From the IMG/VR virus record IMGVR_UViG_3300027796_000037, positions 1 to 29,068 of that record: 29,068 bases of DNA. One strand, 5' to 3'. The translations under genes were made by a program, and so were the position numbers. This stretch comes from a virus. Below the pieces are notes generated by a model. That model saw only the letters and a program-made list of their open reading frames with translations. It was not told where the DNA came from and searched no databases. Below are positions 9,483 to 16,879 of the stretch, in pieces (positions within the stretch are counted from its first letter, which is position 1; the number at the start of each line of letters is the position of its first letter).

Positions 9483-10209
9483 TGACCACCTTCACAGTCT
9501 GTCCGTAATAGGCAATCTTCCTCATCCATTCACGAACATCATCTTTAAGTGGCATCTGATCGAAGTCTAGTTTCGGAAATACATTCCCCCGTGCGAAGTG
9601 ATAGGCAATTACTTGTTCATTCCGGCACATAAGTTTATCGTCTTCTATGTAAAATTGTGGCTCTCTGCCCAATGACTTGCATCCGTAGTAATCTTTGTCT
9701 TTATCAAATATCCGAAGGGACAACTCCGGCATATGATTATAAATTACAAGGTTCATCACATCATTTTCTTTCCGAATGTAATTCATCGCTTCTCTGTTTG
9801 CGTCTTCCCATGTATCCCAAAACTTCTTGTTTGTTGAAGCAACTAATCCACCTTGCAAGTACATTTCCTCAGTAATATTGTCAAAGGATGAGTTTTCATA
9901 ATCGTTGTAATTCCACGGACAACCAACATCATAATTTCCTTCTAATATCCGTTCCATTCTGCCGGCAATAAAATGATCAGCGTCAATATTCACAACAAGG
10001 TCATAATCGTTATAGAGAAGTTTTGCGAATGTCGGTTTTGCATTGTAAAAGTTTATTCCCTTTTCCTTGAATACTTGATCCACCATGTTCTGTCTAAAAA
10101 CCACTAAATCAATATCAGGATGGAACCGCTTAAAAGAATTGATAAAGATATGCGTTCCCTCAGGGTAATAATGAGCGTCATCTACAAGGGTAAAGAATAC
10201 AGTTTTCAT
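9475..10209 (-). CDS. GT-A glycosyltransferase (GT8-like)
   Basis: The product is 244 aa. The ATG has GGGAGG 5 nt upstream and overlaps the stop of the methyltransferase gene by 4 nt. It has the GT-A layout: an N-terminal strand MKTVFFTLVDD, then a DXD metal and nucleotide-sugar motif in VVNIDADHF near residue 75. LQGGLVAST and the late YHFARGN segment fit the acceptor and second metal-binding regions of GT8-type enzymes. It would act in the cytoplasm on a nucleotide sugar. Donor and acceptor are unknown. Confidence 0.8.
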   Translation of the reverse strand: MKTVFFTLVDDAHYYPEGTHIFINSFKRFHPDIDLVVFRQNMVDQVFKEKGINFYNAKPTFAKLLYNDYDLVVNIDADHFIAGRMERILEGNYDVGCPWNYNDYENSSFDNITEEMYLQGGLVASTNKKFWDTWEDANREAMNYIRKENDVMNLVIYNHMPELSLRIFDKDKDYYGCKSLGREPQFYIEDDKLMCRNEQVIAYHFARGNVFPKLDFDQMPLKDDVREWMRKIAYYGQTVKVVNV

Positions 10210-10787
10210 TTTTTCCTCCCTACAAAGTGTGAATCATTCCCAGTCCATTTATATCCATGCTGATTAAGAATATTTTTGATAGAAAGCCATGTTCCTTGTC
10301 CGTGCGTTTCACCAACTATCAATCCAACTCTATCGAATGGAAAATCCTCTGCTAAAAGTATTTCTTCTTCTGCACCCTCAACATCTAATTTAAGAATATC
10401 AACATAATCAAGGCTTTCTCTTGACATGAAGTTTCCAAATGAAAAAACCTGAACAGTACTGTCACTCTTTCCTGCAAAGTGCCATGATCCACCACTTGGA
10501 CTTCCCGCTTTTTCAATATACCGTTCTCCTGTATAGCCTCCAATTCCAAAACACAACGGTATAATCTTTTTAAGATCATTCATTTCAATATTCTTTTTAA
10601 TGGCATTGATGTTTTCTTGTGCAAAGTCGATAGCATAAATCTTTTTTGCCAATGGATATATCCACATTGAAAATGTCCCGATATTACAACCAACATCAAC
10701 AACCGTAAAATCACGGAACATATAGGAATATTCATTCCCTTCTATGACTTCTCGAACAAATCGGTCTGTATCACAGTCAATGAGCAT
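10206..10787 (-). CDS. FkbM-family SAM-dependent methyltransferase
   Basis: The product is 193 aa. The start ATG has GAGGT 4 nt upstream. SAM-binding motif I is VVDVGCNIGTFS near residue 29, with the acidic ribose-binding residue in YAIDFAQ. The family hallmark DILKLDVEGAEEEIL follows at about residues 128-142. FkbM enzymes O-methylate sugar or polyketide hydroxyls, so this one probably methylates a sugar made or transferred by its neighbours. At 193 aa it is near the small end of the family. A second FkbM gene lies directly upstream, suggesting two methylation positions or an old duplication. Confidence 0.88.
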   Translation of the reverse strand: MLIDCDTDRFVREVIEGNEYSYMFRDFTVVDVGCNIGTFSMWIYPLAKKIYAIDFAQENINAIKKNIEMNDLKKIIPLCFGIGGYTGERYIEKAGSPSGGSWHFAGKSDSTVQVFSFGNFMSRESLDYVDILKLDVEGAEEEILLAEDFPFDRVGLIVGETHGQGTWLSIKNILNQHGYKWTGNDSHFVGRKK

Positions 10788-10789
10788 AG

Positions 10790-11521
10790 TTACCTCGAAA
10801 ATAAAATGACAATTGCGGAACAGTTATATCGCCTTGCTTTATATCCCATGTCTAATAGATATTGAGCAAGATCAGGCCATGAAGGGAAATGAAACTCAAT
10901 TTCAATAGCTTTTATCCTGTCTGCTACTTTTTTGAACCCTTCTGAGCGAAGTATCATGTCTTCTGATCCCTCAACGTCAAACTTCATAAAATCCACTTCA
11001 TCAATCTTATTTTCCTCAAAGAAGGTATCAATCGCAAAAGTTTTGACGCTAACGGTTGTATTATATCCGCTTGTGTGCATCTCACCTCCCATTCCCTTAA
11101 TACCTGTATTGAGAATATAGTTTCCATCAGCACTCTTATTATTAGGGTTTACAATAAGCGTATTCATTGTTCTATTGCCATCGTTCATGGAAAACTCCAT
11201 CTCTCCATCTTTATCTGCAAGCGCAATATTGAAGACTTCCACGTTGTCCCAATTGTTGAACTCTTTATTTTTCTTGAGTGCCTCGAAATGCTCTGGTGAT
11301 GGTTCTATGGCATACAATTTCTTTGCATGAGGTTGAAGGTGCTGTGTCACAACCCCGATATTTGCTCCAACATCAAGAATCGTCATGTCATTTTTTCCGT
11401 TGAGTATATCGATGTATACTCCATCAAAGTAAATCTCTTTATAAATATATGGGATATACAATGAATCAAACGGAATGGGTTTGTCTTCTGTTCCCTTTGG
11501 ATAAAATAATGCTCCTAACAT
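10790..11521 (-). CDS. FkbM-family SAM-dependent methyltransferase
   Basis: The product is 243 aa. The ATG at 11521 is preferred over an upstream ATG at 11578, because GAGGAGGG lies 8 nt before it and the longer form would overlap the preceding gene. Motif I is ILDVGANIGVVT, followed by YAIEPSPEHFEALKKN (ribose contact and helix), and the FkbM motif DFMKFDVEGSEDMIL lies in the C-terminal half. The terminal YNCSAIVILFSR strand is typical. The expected substrate is a sugar hydroxyl. It differs clearly from the neighbouring FkbM protein, so this is not a recent duplication. Confidence 0.88.
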   Translation of the reverse strand: MLGALFYPKGTEDKPIPFDSLYIPYIYKEIYFDGVYIDILNGKNDMTILDVGANIGVVTQHLQPHAKKLYAIEPSPEHFEALKKNKEFNNWDNVEVFNIALADKDGEMEFSMNDGNRTMNTLIVNPNNKSADGNYILNTGIKGMGGEMHTSGYNTTVSVKTFAIDTFFEENKIDEVDFMKFDVEGSEDMILRSEGFKKVADRIKAIEIEFHFPSWPDLAQYLLDMGYKARRYNCSAIVILFSR

Positions 11522-11522
11522 A

Positions 11523-12125
11523 TTACAGTCCCTCCTCAATAACCATATCTTGATACTTTTCCCTATTATAGGAATCATTAGCCCAATGCCACCCTTTATT
11601 TTCGATCATATAATCAGAACCAAAATAATGGGAAAGCCAATCATGCTGATTTTTTGGAGTTGACACACGTCTTCCACCAAGGTCAATACAATTAAATTCT
11701 TCAAGCTGTTCCTTTGGCCATGTTAAGCACGTATCACATCCCATATATTCAATCCACTTTGTTTTTCCTTCCCAAAAAGTCGCTATCAAAGCAATTCCCG
11801 GATTCATAGACCAATGATCCTCATTCTTTGATAGATATTTAATTATTGGTTCAGGACCAAAATATATAAGTGAGTTTTCTTTTTTATCTCCTACGGATTG
11901 AAAGTAAGGAAAATCATGTTTAAGGTCGGATAAAAATTGTTGTGATATGTCTTGCGCTCTCATTCCGAAATTTAATTCTTTATCAAACGGTATACGATCT
12001 AGTAGTTTATGATTTCTTATTTGTCCTAAAAGCGTTGATCCATGAATAAAATATTGCACTTTCTTTTTATCAAGATAATCAACAACGTATTTCCACCAAT
12101 CATCAAGTGTTTCAATAGGGATCAT
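11523..12125 (-). CDS. LicD-like phosphotransferase / nucleotidyltransferase-fold protein
   Basis: The product is 200 aa. The ATG at 12125 has AAAGGAA upstream; a TTG at 12131 is the other option. The N-terminal IHGSTLLGQIRNHKLL followed by PFDKELNFGM matches the LicD pattern (GTLLGAxR, then acidic residues before DIGM). LicD usually has several Asp residues where this protein has D-x-E, so the active site may vary. The C-terminal HDWLSHYFGSDYM corresponds to the LicD segment with a Trp and a Tyr-Gly. LicD-family proteins move phosphocholine or phospho-alditols from CDP-linked donors. The neighbouring cytidylyltransferase gene, overlapped by 14 nt, could supply such a donor. Confidence 0.7.
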   Translation of the reverse strand: MIPIETLDDWWKYVVDYLDKKKVQYFIHGSTLLGQIRNHKLLDRIPFDKELNFGMRAQDISQQFLSDLKHDFPYFQSVGDKKENSLIYFGPEPIIKYLSKNEDHWSMNPGIALIATFWEGKTKWIEYMGCDTCLTWPKEQLEEFNCIDLGGRRVSTPKNQHDWLSHYFGSDYMIENKGWHWANDSYNREKYQDMVIEEGL

Positions 12126-12531
12126 ACTCAATTCCTTTCTTTATTTTTGTTGAACTAATTTCTTCCGTATATGGAACATAAACTAATCGTGGATATAACC
12201 ATTCCTTGTCTACGTTATATTGCTTTGCTAAGTCTTTTGTAGCCCAATCACTCCCAATAACAATAATGTCAGCGTTTACTTCTTCTATCTGTTGTTTTGT
12301 TTGAAGGTTATTTGCCTCAATTACCATATCTACATATCTACATGATTTTATAATTTCCATTCGGTGTTCAAATGGAATTGTTGAAGAATATCCACGGTAT
12401 CGAACATATGCTTCATCGGAAAGCACAGCTACAATAACGCTGTCAGATCCAGCAAGTTGTCTACACCTTCTCAATAAATTTACATGACCAATGTGAAAAA
12501 GATCGAATGATCCTTGCGTATAAACTCTCAT
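12112..12531 (-). CDS. Cytidylyltransferase, glycerol-3-phosphate type
   Basis: The product is 139 aa, close to the usual length of TagD-like enzymes. The HxGH nucleotide-binding motif is HIGH at residues 13-16, preceded by TQGSFDLF. The second family motif is EEISSTKIKKGI near residue 122, comparable to the ISTTKI of glycerol-3-phosphate cytidylyltransferases. The expected reaction is CTP plus an alditol or sugar phosphate giving a CDP-linked product and pyrophosphate. The start ATG overlaps the preceding stop as ATGA. The exact substrate (glycerol, ribitol, another polyol or a sugar phosphate) is not decided by sequence. Confidence 0.85.
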   Translation of the reverse strand: MRVYTQGSFDLFHIGHVNLLRRCRQLAGSDSVIVAVLSDEAYVRYRGYSSTIPFEHRMEIIKSCRYVDMVIEANNLQTKQQIEEVNADIIVIGSDWATKDLAKQYNVDKEWLYPRLVYVPYTEEISSTKIKKGIEYDPY

Positions 12532-12839
12532 AAGCTGTAAAGAATAAAAAGAACCAATACATGAAGTGCTTGATCAATATATAAATATCTTTTGTCTAAT
12601 GGATCAGGTGCAAATTGAACCTTCCATTCATCAGTCAGGAAATGCGTGAAGAATAGGATAGGAAGTTTCCAGTCTGCATACTGTCCAAGCATAGAAAATG
12701 CTATCGCGATTCCACCAGTCCATATAAAACAATGTTCCATCATCACATACCAATTAGCCTTCTTTGCAATAAGCATCCATGATGGTTGAAGTGCTGCGTC
12801 TGAAATATAGTGAGCAAATAATATCCAAAAGAAATCCAT
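12528..12839 (-). CDS. DUF3307-like small membrane protein
   Basis: The product is 103 aa. The ATG has AGAGGT 4 nt upstream and lies directly after the stop of the transketolase subunit gene. It has three or four hydrophobic segments: about 2-17, 32-52, 57-68 and 89-103. His-Tyr-x-x-Ser-Asp-Ala near the start, a mid-chain EHCFIWT, then HFLTDEWK and YIDQALHVL match the spaced His/Asp pattern of the DUF3307 family. It would sit in the cytoplasmic membrane. Its function is unknown. Its place inside a sugar operon could mean a membrane-linked acceptor or transport step, but that is only context. Confidence 0.65.
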   Translation of the reverse strand: MDFFWILFAHYISDAALQPSWMLIAKKANWYVMMEHCFIWTGGIAIAFSMLGQYADWKLPILFFTHFLTDEWKVQFAPDPLDKRYLYIDQALHVLVLFILYSL

Positions 12840-12840
12840 A

Positions 12841-13317
12841 TTACCTCTTGAGTGAAATAAATGTCGGCCTGTTGTTTGTAATTGCTACTCGTAAAATTGA
12901 CGGGACATCCTCTTTTGTTTGAGGCCACATCTGCACAATGTTTGGAACAGTATTCAAGACTTCATCGACCCCTGTTGCATCGTGGGAAATTCCATCATGG
13001 GAATAATCATTGTCCCTTCCTGATCCAATGAGTTTCACGGGTATATGCTCATGGTGTAAGTACAATCTAAGCGTTTCATATGCCCGATAAATTAAGAATG
13101 GCGTAATGGTATAGACAAACGGAATCTTTCCTTCGAGTGCAAGACCAACAGCAATACCGATCATCGCCTGTTCGCTTGCTCCACAGTTTAGACATCTATC
13201 CGGGAAATCCTTGAAGTGCTGGTCAAAGACTTTGTATCCCAAATCACCAACCAACAAAAATATCTTGTCATTGGTTTTCATTTCTTCATAGAGCGTATCA
13301 GCCAGTAATCTTCTCAT
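12841..13317 (-). CDS. Transketolase C-terminal subunit (pyrimidine-binding)
   Basis: The product is 158 aa. The ATG at 13317 has AAGGAGG 3 nt upstream and overlaps the end of the N-terminal subunit gene by 20 nt. NCGASEQAMIGIAVGLALEG carries the Glu that activates the thiamine aminopyrimidine ring in transketolases. Later SHDATGVDEVLNTVPNIVQ is the usual transketolase helix and strand. The third domain of full-length transketolases is missing, so this is a minimal two-subunit form. With the N-terminal gene it should form a heteromeric ThDP enzyme moving two-carbon units between sugar phosphates. Confidence 0.87.
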   Translation of the reverse strand: MRRLLADTLYEEMKTNDKIFLLVGDLGYKVFDQHFKDFPDRCLNCGASEQAMIGIAVGLALEGKIPFVYTITPFLIYRAYETLRLYLHHEHIPVKLIGSGRDNDYSHDGISHDATGVDEVLNTVPNIVQMWPQTKEDVPSILRVAITNNRPTFISLKR

Positions 13318-13939
13318 AATCCTCCTTGGTCAACGTGTAATAATGCCCGGACAATCCTTGCAGATAGTCAGGGAGTGCGTATACATCGGTTTTCATAACA
13401 AGCGATGGGTAGAAGTATTGAAGTCGAAGATCGAGCCAATCGGTATCGACCTTTTGATATGCGGAATACCCGTTTGCGTTGACCATGATTTTGAGGTTTT
13501 CCAATCGAAGCTCTGCTGCGATTCTCAACGCTTCCCAACATGACCCTTCCGCAAGTTCCCCATCGCTTGTCAATACGTATATATCGCGGGTTTTATCCGC
13601 AATTGCCATTCCTACTGCTATTGGTAATGCTTGTCCAAGGCTTCCAGAAGATACCCATATACCATTCTCAACATCACGATTCGGGTGTACACCGTGTTTC
13701 TCAAATAACTGCTCTGCGTCTTTCCCCTCATGTTTTTCAAGAACAACGTATAACGCAAGTCCCGCATGACCGTTTGATAAGACAACTTTATCTTTCGGTG
13801 TTTTTGCTAAGTAGATTTTATCCAATAATCCAACAGAGGTAAGACACGATCCAAGATGGGATAAACCTTTTTTGTAGGATATATCAATCACCCTACGTTC
13901 TAACTTATTCAATACGGTTGTTCCACCTTTAGTTACCAT
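13298..13939 (-). CDS. Transketolase N-terminal subunit (ThDP pyrophosphate-binding)
   Basis: The product is 213 aa. GLSHLGSCLT near residue 25 supplies the first active-site His, and SNGHAGLALY a second. The ThDP/Mg motif is SDGELAEGSCWEAL and then MVNANG about 27 residues later. Ser replaces the first Gly of the GDG motif, a variant also known among surface-polysaccharide transketolases. The ATG at 13939 overlaps the epimerase stop. A TTG at 13912 with AAAGGTGG before it is a possible alternative start, since the first nine residues look non-conserved. Two-subunit transketolases are common in polysaccharide gene clusters, which fits the neighbours here. Confidence 0.87.
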   Translation of the reverse strand: MVTKGGTTVLNKLERRVIDISYKKGLSHLGSCLTSVGLLDKIYLAKTPKDKVVLSNGHAGLALYVVLEKHEGKDAEQLFEKHGVHPNRDVENGIWVSSGSLGQALPIAVGMAIADKTRDIYVLTSDGELAEGSCWEALRIAAELRLENLKIMVNANGYSAYQKVDTDWLDLRLQYFYPSLVMKTDVYALPDYLQGLSGHYYTLTKEDYEKITG

Positions 13940-14717
13940 ATGCGTTCACCTGCTCCTTTATAGATTCTTCTAATGTTTTACGAGGTAGCCATCCCCACGA
14001 ACGAACACGGTAATTTGTTGAAAACCATTGGAAATTATCATACGGTCGCATGGAATCAACAATGGTAATGTTTGCTTTCTTTCCTGTTATCTTTTCCACT
14101 AATTCAAGGACTTTTTGATTGCTTACTCTCTCACCCCATCCAACCTCAAATATTCCATGCACAGACCTGCTTGAAAGATTCATAATTGCCGATACAACGT
14201 CAGATACATCTATATAGTCGTGGGTAGCTTTCGGAACGAAGTTTATTTTCTCTCCTGTCATACATGACCGAATAAGTGTCGGAATTAAGTGTTCTTTTTG
14301 TTCTCCAACACCAGTAATTGATAGTGGTCTGATAATGCAGATTGGAAGACTATACTTCTCCATATAAGTCAGTAGTATTTCCTCTGCTGCTTTCTTTGCC
14401 CGTGAATATGGAGTTTGAATCTCTAGTTTGACTGACGAGGTTGAAATATAAACAAACGACTTGAATGATAGCTTTGACGCTTGCCCTATCATCGCCAATA
14501 GATCAAGCACGTTTGCTTTGATCGTCTGTTCAATGTCTGTCTGATAGTGCATATTCCCGTAGGAAGACAGAAAATAGAAGTTGTCAAACTCTCTAAGTTT
14601 TGTTACATCAAGAAGTTCGTGAGGAATACAGGATGCGGTATGTTTCTCCTGCTCTAATTTACGAAGCAAGTGTTGTCCTAAAAATCCCCCACTACCAGTA
14701 AGGTAAGACTTTGCCAT
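13929..14717 (-). CDS. NAD-dependent sugar epimerase/dehydratase (extended SDR)
   Basis: The product is 262 aa. The dinucleotide-binding motif TGSGGFLGQH lies at residues 7-16. FVYISTSSV carries the catalytic Ser/Thr and YSRAKKAAEE the Tyr-xxx-Lys pair. ICIIRPLSITGVGEQ matches the substrate-side PxxVxGPG-like region of nucleotide-sugar epimerases. At 262 aa it is shorter than typical family members (about 310-330). It would epimerise, dehydrate or reduce a nucleotide sugar in the cytoplasm. It is the first gene of the sugar cluster, directly after the promoter and terminator module at 14735-14823, and overlaps the transketolase gene. Confidence 0.87.
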   Translation of the reverse strand: MAKSYLTGSGGFLGQHLLRKLEQEKHTASCIPHELLDVTKLREFDNFYFLSSYGNMHYQTDIEQTIKANVLDLLAMIGQASKLSFKSFVYISTSSVKLEIQTPYSRAKKAAEEILLTYMEKYSLPICIIRPLSITGVGEQKEHLIPTLIRSCMTGEKINFVPKATHDYIDVSDVVSAIMNLSSRSVHGIFEVGWGERVSNQKVLELVEKITGKKANITIVDSMRPYDNFQWFSTNYRVRSWGWLPRKTLEESIKEQVNAYGN

Positions 14718-14734
14718 AAGACCCTAATAACCAC

Positions 14735-14763
14735 AAAAAAACCCACAGGAAAATTCCTGCGGG
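14735..14763 (-). terminator. Leader intrinsic terminator, module 2
   Basis: On the minus strand CCCGCAGGAA pairs with TTCCTGTGGG (one G-U pair), followed by seven T and GTGG. It lies between the promoter at 14804-14823 and the epimerase gene. The 5' hairpin GCGGC, loop ATATG, GCCGC (14768-14782) directly precedes it. Confidence 0.85.
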
Positions 14764-14803
14764 TCGAGCGGCCATATGCCGCATAACCTATACTCTGTAT
14801 GTA

Positions 14804-14823
14804 ATTATATCACACGCTGTCAA
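14804..14823 (-). promoter_or_regulatory. Sigma70-like promoter, module 2 (extended -10)
   Basis: TGATATAAT (14812-14804) is an extended -10 box with a perfect TATAAT. A TTGACA at 14823-14818 lies only 8 nt upstream of it, too close to serve as its -35. If that TTGACA is used, the -10 would be a poor CATACA 16 nt downstream. The extended -10 choice places the 5' hairpin 21 nt after the -10 box, close to the 19-20 nt seen in modules 1 and 4. It drives the sugar cluster. Confidence 0.7.
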
Positions 14824-14844
14824 TCTACTTATTCTATTAGATAG

Positions 14845-16293
14845 TTAGTAAATCATTATTCTTCGTAAAATAGTTGATATGCTTGCGAGATAGTAAATCC
14901 ACTTGATGGCTCCTGTACTGGATAATGCACGAATCCATATCCTGTTTCCTTGTGCAACTGCTCCCGCAAGATACCAATCTGTGGTTACAGGTTTGACACT
15001 ATTCTTTACAACGGAATATCGGTAGAACCGCGCCGGTACGGTTGCTGATGGTGCAGTATAGAAATAGATATATTCCCCAGTCCAATCACTCCCCGACCCA
15101 GTTGCGAGAACGTGTATGTTTGGCAAGTAGGTTATTGCTTCCCATGTATACGCTCCGCTCGTTCCACCATTTAAGGATAACCGTGCCAATACCGAGGTTG
15201 TTCCATCAAAGGAATAGATATACCTTCCATCTTTAATATTGGTTATATCAGCCCATCCCGTATCCCCAGTTACTCCGACAAAATCAGCCGTCATCCCTGC
15301 GACTGCGTTATTTGCCCGCGCAGCAGTTGGTGAGATGTTTCCCCATGAATTTCCCGATATGGAGTATTTAACTACTGTTTTTACATTGTTCCCCAATAGA
15401 TAAATGGCATTTTCATCCCCTTCAATAACGTAAGTTGATGAGGAATCTATCGTTGCGCCCGTTGCAAAAGTTAGGGATGTTGCATCGGAATCGGTAATTG
15501 TTCTAATCTGTCCAATCCCTGTTCCCCCTGTGATTCTCACTTGATAGTTTATCCATTGGTCGGTTGCCCAGCCTTTTGATGAATCAACAAGTGTCGTTGC
15601 GCTTCCGCTTGATGCTGTTCCCGAATCGTAGGAAACACCCAACATTCCCGTATGTACCATTCTTCCGTCTGTTCCCCATGTTGACGCAAGGTTTGTAATG
15701 GAAAGTGTTGAACCCCATGACATCGTTCCGACATCAAAGCGTTTGAATGACGTAGCAACAACTCCTGATGTAAAGATAAAGAATGACCCTGATGCAATCC
15801 TAAACGTATCTGTGTTTGCAACGGATGATGGTACTGCGCTGTCAAAGGTAATCGTTATCGTAGACCCCGCCACCCCAGTCGTAAGGATTTTTGTTATCGT
15901 TCTTCGTAGTCCGATATTTGCTGCCGTTCCCGAAAGAAACTCAATCGTCTTTCCGATAACGAATCCATTGATGTTATGGGTGCTCAATGCAACCGTGACT
16001 GTCGTTGTTGACCCGCCGGTTGCCGTATACGTTGGTGACCAATCGCTAAAACACCCACACGCACCTGCGGTTATAGCAGGGCTGAACGCTCCTGATGTGA
16101 CTTGAATCCAGTCATCATTATCATGGTCATACAGGTAATGTACCGTTGCTGAAACCATGTAGAATGAAAGCCTGTGTAGGTTTGCATTATCATTGACCAC
16201 GAAAGTATTTGCTGCGCTTGCAGTCAAGGCTGGCATCATGGTCTGCCATTCTTTCCTATGTAATAATGCTACGTTGTTTTGTGCTTCTGCCAT
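14845..16293 (-). CDS. Beta-rich virion structural protein, kelch-like
   Basis: The product is 482 aa. The ATG has AAAAGGAG 6 nt upstream. It is rich in Ser, Thr and Gly with almost no Cys. Several segments look like kelch or beta-propeller blades, for example NAIYLLGNNVKTVVKYS followed by NSWGNISP, and GRYIYSFDGTTSVLARLS. The middle contains two similar motifs, LRRTITKI..ITFDSA and IGQIRTITD..LTFATGA, that may be small duplicated barrels. It is the last gene of the structural block before the sugar cluster. A surface-exposed fibre, decoration or receptor-contact role is possible; the sequence shows only a secreted-style beta fold. Confidence 0.7.
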   Translation of the reverse strand: MAEAQNNVALLHRKEWQTMMPALTASAANTFVVNDNANLHRLSFYMVSATVHYLYDHDNDDWIQVTSGAFSPAITAGACGCFSDWSPTYTATGGSTTTVTVALSTHNINGFVIGKTIEFLSGTAANIGLRRTITKILTTGVAGSTITITFDSAVPSSVANTDTFRIASGSFFIFTSGVVATSFKRFDVGTMSWGSTLSITNLASTWGTDGRMVHTGMLGVSYDSGTASSGSATTLVDSSKGWATDQWINYQVRITGGTGIGQIRTITDSDATSLTFATGATIDSSSTYVIEGDENAIYLLGNNVKTVVKYSISGNSWGNISPTAARANNAVAGMTADFVGVTGDTGWADITNIKDGRYIYSFDGTTSVLARLSLNGGTSGAYTWEAITYLPNIHVLATGSGSDWTGEYIYFYTAPSATVPARFYRYSVVKNSVKPVTTDWYLAGAVAQGNRIWIRALSSTGAIKWIYYLASISTILRRIMIY

Positions 16294-16305
16294 ATATGCT
16301 CCTTT

Positions 16306-16875
16306 TTATCCGACACAATTGTTTATATTAGATTGAATCGCTGTAAGATTTTCCTGTGCAAGTCTCATGGTATATCCAATACCAGAAAGGCTCTTTTCTG
16401 CGATTGAATTTGCTGATGTAATCGGCCCTGTCACCGCAGTTGAAACAGATGCTATTGGTGTTACCCGAAGCGATGGATTTCCTGCGTTCATCGCACTTGC
16501 CAATGGCGCAAGCCGACTTGTCAATTCCTGTAATGTTTCTATAAGAGAATTGAGCGTTGTTTCCAACGCTACCTGTGAATCCTGTTTTGCAGATGTTGCT
16601 GCCCCCGTAGGTAATGGCAAAGCTGAAGCAGATACTGGTTGTGATGCGGGAAAATTAGATACAGCCACCTGATGATTGTCTGGTAATTGTTTTGCAGATG
16701 TAGCAAAACCAATAATTGCAGATGGTGGTGTTAAAGTTGTTATTTGTGCTGCTGGTAATGGATATTCCGTAGGAAATGTAATTGCTTTTACATCAACTTC
16801 TACTCCATTTTCTCCAACATTTGCTGTTATATCACTATCACCACTTTTTATTGTAATGTTTTTTAAGTATGACAT
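16306..16875 (-). CDS. Virion protein with ATSAKQ repeats
   Basis: The product is 189 aa. It starts 4 nt after the preceding stop without a clear ribosome site, so it is probably translated by coupling. The motif ATSAKQ occurs twice (GFATSAKQLPDN and LPLPTGAATSAKQDSQ), the second time in the form I associate with structural proteins of many environmental phages. The N-terminus is beta-like (ITIKSGDSDITANVGENGVEV). The middle is a Leu-rich helix (LETTLNSLIETLQELTSRL) that may trimerise. It lies among large beta-rich virion genes and is probably a fibre or baseplate-linked part. The exact role is unknown. Confidence 0.65.
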   Translation of the reverse strand: MSYLKNITIKSGDSDITANVGENGVEVDVKAITFPTEYPLPAAQITTLTPPSAIIGFATSAKQLPDNHQVAVSNFPASQPVSASALPLPTGAATSAKQDSQVALETTLNSLIETLQELTSRLAPLASAMNAGNPSLRVTPIASVSTAVTGPITSANSIAEKSLSGIGYTMRLAQENLTAIQSNINNCVG

Positions 16876-16879
16876 AGGT

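Noticed and set aside
12841-13939. Transketolase split as a frameshift pseudogene
   Set aside because: The second half has its own AAGGAGG and ATG, both halves keep their catalytic motifs, and two-subunit transketolases are a known arrangement.
15698-16105. 135-aa plus-strand ORF
   Set aside because: Antisense to the kelch-like virion gene; its Val/Pro/Asp-rich composition follows from the Ser/Thr/Gly codons of the real frame.
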